Below, in pieces: positions 14,145 to 17,436 of a DNA stretch of 17,436 bases. The first letter of the stretch is position 1. Every line of letters begins with the position of its first letter. This stretch comes from SHAN690 sp040905305. GTDB taxonomy: Bacteria; Bacteroidota; Bacteroidia; Flavobacteriales_G; Salibacteraceae. The DNA is taken from contig JBBDRU010000307.1 of assembly GCA_040905305.1 (NCBI GenBank), positions 1-17,436 of the forward strand. The letters are read 5' to 3'. The position numbers and the translations under genes are program-made. Under the pieces are notes generated by a model. That model was not told the DNA's origin. It did not search any database and was given only the letters and a program-made list of their open reading frames with translations.

Positions 14145-17100
14145 TTATCTCATCACTAAGAACTTTGCTGTTTCACTTTTTCCTTCAGTTGAAATAATAG
14201 CAAAATACGCGCCAGACTTCATGGTTGAAGTATCAAATGACATTTGGTTGTTTCCATTAACAACGCGCTCTTGCCAAGCCTTAACCTGACGACCGCTGAT
14301 ATCATAGATTTTCATGTCAACAGTACCATTAAACGTTGATTCAAATTTGATATTTCCCGAACCCTGAACAGGATTTGGGAATACAGTAAAGTCATCTATT
14401 GATTTTTCAGAATTCGCAATAGCTCCAAATTCAGGAACTCCAACTACTGATCCCGACTGCCATAACCCGCGACCGTGTGTTCCTACATAAATCATACCTG
14501 TGTTCGATGCTTTTTCAAAGGGCAACCACTGTTGCTGAACATCATAAACAGGAATATAGGTCATTTCATCATTCTCATCACTCCATGAAACGCTTGCTGC
14601 AGAGATATCTCCAGTGGCCCAAAGACCAAACTCAGTTCCTAATATTACCATGTTTGGATCGTTTACATTAAACTCAGCATCGTAAATAGGCATAGGTGCC
14701 AGGTCTCCATGAACGTTTCTCCAGGTCGGGCTTGGTGAAAGAGCATTTTCAGTAAAGAAAACGCGATTTGTTTGATTGTAGCCACCGCCAGTAATTACAA
14801 CCCGGTTGTTGTCTGTACGGTCAAGTGCAACACCAGTGATTGGTCCTGACCATCCCGATCCGGAGGTGATCTGTTGAACGGTTATATTTTGATCAGCATC
14901 TTCTTGAGTATAAACAGTTTTTAGTCCGCTAACTCGGAATAAGTTTCCGTTTGAGTTGCCTATAAAGGCAACATCTCCATCATTCCCAACTTCTACACAG
15001 GTTATGTTACCTCCAACACCTGTTATGGCAATTGGATCTGGTGGTAAAGATTGAGCGTTCAGAACATTTCTATAGAACCTTATTCCTCCCCCGGCAACTT
15101 CTGCACCCGTGCTAAATAAAAACGATTGAACGGGGTCTTGAATTTTAAGTACGTCACCAGGGTTAAGGTCACTCTCTAATCGGTGTTCAAAAACATGACC
15201 ACCCTGTAAAGATCGAAGGTTTTGACTTTCAATAAAGAGTACGTCATTGGCATTGTATCGTTCATCATAGAAAATCAAAATGTTTGCATTTTCGGGTGGT
15301 GCTTCATCAAAGGTTATATCAATATCTATAGAACGGTCTTCGTTGAATGCTATGGTTCCTTCACCATCTCCAATAAATTTAGAATTATCTTGAGGGTCAA
15401 TGGTTAGCTCTTGAGATCCTGCTGTTATTTTAACACTGTTTTCAATCACAATTGCTGCTGGTTGTAAAGGAGTAACAGACTCATTGAAGGATTGAAGGCT
15501 TCCATTTCCCGTAGCAATAGCAAACTCGGTTCCTTCTACTGAAAAAAGTATGGAATCTTTGCTGGTCGGTTCATCAATGTTTTCCCAAAGCTTTACTACG
15601 GTTCTAAACGGACCGCCTGAACCCATTGGACTGATCAAAGCAAAGCTGGGCTGAGCGGAAGAACCCGCAGACACATCTACCCTACTAACCGAACCATTTT
15701 GAGAGGTTACAATAACGATCGGCATGTTTTGGGATGCTGCACAATCAATTCCATCTCCACCAGAAACTTGATAGCTAAATTTTGGGTCATTTGGGTTTTC
15801 ACCTAAAACCGCTAAGGTTCCATTGTCTTGCGTTCCACCTATAATGGTGCCACCACCATTGAAATGAGTAATGCCATAAAACTGTGTGGTCACATAACCT
15901 TTATTCATACCTTGCCAGGATTGTCCCCGGTTCTCAGTTTTTGAAATGCCCCCATCAGTCGTTACGTACATCCTTCGTTTATCATTAGGACTATAGTAAA
16001 AGAAATGCTTATCAGCATGGACATAAACTGGATTGATGTCGCTATTTCCTCCCTCGGTCGCTACGCGAGTTAAGCTACCGTCAAAACGCCATAACTCAAC
16101 TCCTCCAATAAAAATAATGTTTTCATTTTTAGGGTCGCATTCAAGAGCAACATCATAAACCCCTTGGCAATAATCGGCTCCACCTTGCATGGGAGAAAAG
16201 TCATCGTGGCGCTCTAGTAGCTTAAAAAAACTTTCACCTCCATCCGTTGATTTATATATACCTCCCAAGCAAGCGATTGGCGCAACATTAAAAAGCACAT
16301 ACATGACGTCTGGGTTTGATTCTGACATGGCTACGGCCGTTCGCCTTGAGCCGGTAAGAAGTCCATTTGCGTTGATTTGATTAAACGTTTCATCCGCCCC
16401 GGTTTCAGAAAGATAAACCCGACCGCCTGCAAAAGAAACCAGAACCCTCTGTCCCGATGTGCTTCCTTCTTTTTTTGCGATGGCGATATCAGCACAAATA
16501 TCAGTGTACTCTAATGAATTGTTTTCATCAATATAGACTGGATTTATCCATGTTTCTCCTTCATCCGTTGAAAGTCTCAAGCCTCTTTGAGTTGCGGCAT
16601 AAATGTGACCTTCATCATTTGTTTTGATTCGATTTACGGCAATCCAAGGACCTCCAGTAACTCCATTAGTGCTAAATCGGTTATCAGGCGTTGTGCTGGT
16701 GAGGTGCTGAAAGGTAACGCCTTCGTCTTCTGAAACGTAAATTCCAAAACCTGGCCAACCCACCGCAGGGGAGGTTGCATTATCATCAAAGCTGGAACCG
16801 GTTCCGATGTAAATTTTCTTTGAAATGGTATCCTGATGCATAGAGGCAATAATGGAAGAACTGGAGTCCAAATTATTGAATTGCTCGTGAGCTTCCCACG
16901 TTCCTCCGCCATTATAACTTACCCAAAGTCCGCCAGTAACGCTTCCAGCTAATAAAGTATCTGGTTTGCCGATAAGCTCAACCATTGCTCTTGTTCGTCC
17001 ACCCACGTTATCAGGTCCGCGTGAAATAAATTCTAATCCTAATTCACCGGCACGAGAAACGCGCTGTGTGATCATGTTCTTAACATTATTGTAGGCTCCT

Positions 17101-17273
17101 GGATCGTATTGACCTGTATTTAGGTCAATTTTTGCCCATTGCATCGAATAGGGCTCAGCATCACTTTTAGCTTTTCGTGGTTCATAAATTTGTTCTGAAC
17201 CTAAGTAAAAGCCAGAGGAGATGGCCGCAATGAGTGCTAATGAAGCTCCTGTGTATAGTATTTTTTTTATCAT
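14145..17273 (-). CDS. Secreted Asp-box beta-propeller protein with T9SS type A sorting domain
   Basis: A 1042-residue exported protein. Residues 1-22 are a signal peptide. From about 85 to 500 there are sortilin/sialidase-like (VPS10/BNR) propeller blades marked by Asp-boxes: SYNGGGTW (119-126), SEDEGVTF (181-188), STDEGETW (235-242), STDGGESF (342-349) and a degenerate one at 446-453 (TENRGQSW). A non-repeat beta-rich insert (about 605-745) interrupts the propeller, which resumes with blade-like sequence to GTHGRGLW (931-938). The end (about 958-1042; FTVFPNPVQGSGN, IYDISGRQVKAW, KFLVMR) is a classic type A sorting domain, so the protein should cross the outer membrane by the type IX system and be surface-attached or released. 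No enzymatic site is recognised. The start is the ATG at 17273; an in-frame TTG at 17312 would spoil the signal peptide. Confidence 0.92.
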   Translation of the reverse strand: MIKKILYTGASLALIAAISSGFYLGSEQIYEPRKAKSDAEPYSMQWAKIDLNTGQYDPGAYNNVKNMITQRVSRAGELGLEFISRGPDNVGGRTRAMVELIGKPDTLLAGSVTGGLWVSYNGGGTWEAHEQFNNLDSSSSIIASMHQDTISKKIYIGTGSSFDDNATSPAVGWPGFGIYVSEDEGVTFQHLTSTTPDNRFSTNGVTGGPWIAVNRIKTNDEGHIYAATQRGLRLSTDEGETWINPVYIDENNSLEYTDICADIAIAKKEGSTSGQRVLVSFAGGRVYLSETGADETFNQINANGLLTGSRRTAVAMSESNPDVMYVLFNVAPIACLGGIYKSTDGGESFFKLLERHDDFSPMQGGADYCQGVYDVALECDPKNENIIFIGGVELWRFDGSLTRVATEGGNSDINPVYVHADKHFFYYSPNDKRRMYVTTDGGISKTENRGQSWQGMNKGYVTTQFYGITHFNGGGTIIGGTQDNGTLAVLGENPNDPKFSYQVSGGDGIDCAASQNMPIVIVTSQNGSVSRVDVSAGSSAQPSFALISPMGSGGPFRTVVKLWENIDEPTSKDSILFSVEGTEFAIATGNGSLQSFNESVTPLQPAAIVIENSVKITAGSQELTIDPQDNSKFIGDGEGTIAFNEDRSIDIDITFDEAPPENANILIFYDERYNANDVLFIESQNLRSLQGGHVFEHRLESDLNPGDVLKIQDPVQSFLFSTGAEVAGGGIRFYRNVLNAQSLPPDPIAITGVGGNITCVEVGNDGDVAFIGNSNGNLFRVSGLKTVYTQEDADQNITVQQITSGSGWSGPITGVALDRTDNNRVVITGGGYNQTNRVFFTENALSPSPTWRNVHGDLAPMPIYDAEFNVNDPNMVILGTEFGLWATGDISAASVSWSDENDEMTYIPVYDVQQQWLPFEKASNTGMIYVGTHGRGLWQSGSVVGVPEFGAIANSEKSIDDFTVFPNPVQGSGNIKFESTFNGTVDMKIYDISGRQVKAWQERVVNGNNQMSFDTSTMKSGAYFAIISTEGKSETAKFLVMR

Positions 17274-17436
17274 AATTTTTTGGATTTCGAGATTCCTAAA
17301 ATCGGGTTGCAAGTTAAATAAAAATCATTGCTTGCTTAACACAATTTTAGACTAGGAATGTTCGAACTAGAATTCGGTATTAAAATCGATGGATTTGGTT
17401 AGGCCGATTAGAGGTATCGCTTGCCAAAATGCAGAC
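17274..17436. other. Upstream region of the T9SS gene to the window edge
   Basis: AT-rich non-coding sequence. On the minus strand TAACTTG (17316-17310) is a poor -7 box candidate about 36 bases before the ATG. At the very edge two minus-strand frames stay open to the window border and then stop (stops at 17367-17369 and 17380-17382), so the tail of another minus-strand gene may enter here, but about 20 codons are too few to name it. Confidence 0.4.

Noticed and set aside
16634..16912. 92-codon minus-strand frame within the T9SS gene
   Set aside because: Alternative frame of a clearly real gene; composition and lack of motifs indicate a shadow.
17274..17312. TTG start for the T9SS gene 13 codons upstream
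   Set aside because: It puts a polar, acidic stretch before a clean signal peptide; the ATG at 17273 fits far better.
17367..17436. Possible C-terminal tail of another minus-strand gene
   Set aside because: Two different frames are open over about 20 codons and neither is recognisable; not enough sequence to call a gene.

Overview
The window looks like a chromosomal segment of a Bacteroidota bacterium, most likely a marine-type Flavobacteriales member. Four signs point there. A large secreted protein ends in a Por/type IX secretion (T9SS) type A sorting domain. A lipoprotein joins a DUF4369-like region to a TlpA thioredoxin. TAnnTTTG-type promoter boxes occur, and Shine-Dalgarno sequences are scarce. 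The gene content is mostly housekeeping; I see no phage, transposase, CRISPR array, rRNA or tRNA.

Layout. (1) 1-2402, plus strand: the 3' part of enolase (eno), then citrate synthase (gltA). (2) 2403-2850: a 448-base gene-free stretch with a GC-rich patch and two convergent intrinsic terminators. (3) 2851-4752, minus strand: a two-gene operon of a Nif3-family metal protein followed, 3 bases on, by a coiled-coil 'zinc ribbon' family protein in which all four zinc-binding cysteines are replaced. (4) 4812-6660, plus strand, divergent from (3): lpxK (lipid A 4'-kinase) overlapping a purine nucleoside phosphorylase by 26 bases. (5) 6700-13067, plus strand: a tight operon of gatB, a TlpA-like lipoprotein, a large M1 aminopeptidase-like protein with a beta-barrel-like C-terminus, and lpxH. 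(6) 13049-14059, minus strand: glyceraldehyde-3-phosphate dehydrogenase, whose 3' end overlaps lpxH tail to tail by 19 bases. (7) 14145-17273, minus strand: a 1042-residue Asp-box beta-propeller protein exported by T9SS, with a strong terminator between it and gap.

Functionally the window combines central carbon metabolism (eno, gap, gltA), envelope building (lpxK and lpxH, two steps of lipid A synthesis in separate transcription units), translation fidelity (gatB), purine salvage, and envelope or surface proteins (TlpA lipoprotein, M1 protein, T9SS cargo). Several computed ORF starts at TTG were moved to better downstream starts on family alignment and promoter position.

I did not find a clear undescribed multi-gene system. 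The observations most worth checking are the zinc ribbon protein without zinc ligands, an Asn-to-Asp change at the base-recognition position of the nucleoside phosphorylase, promoter boxes placed so close to the start codons of gatB, gap and lpxK that their mRNAs should be leaderless, and the unexplained 280-base segment downstream of gltA.
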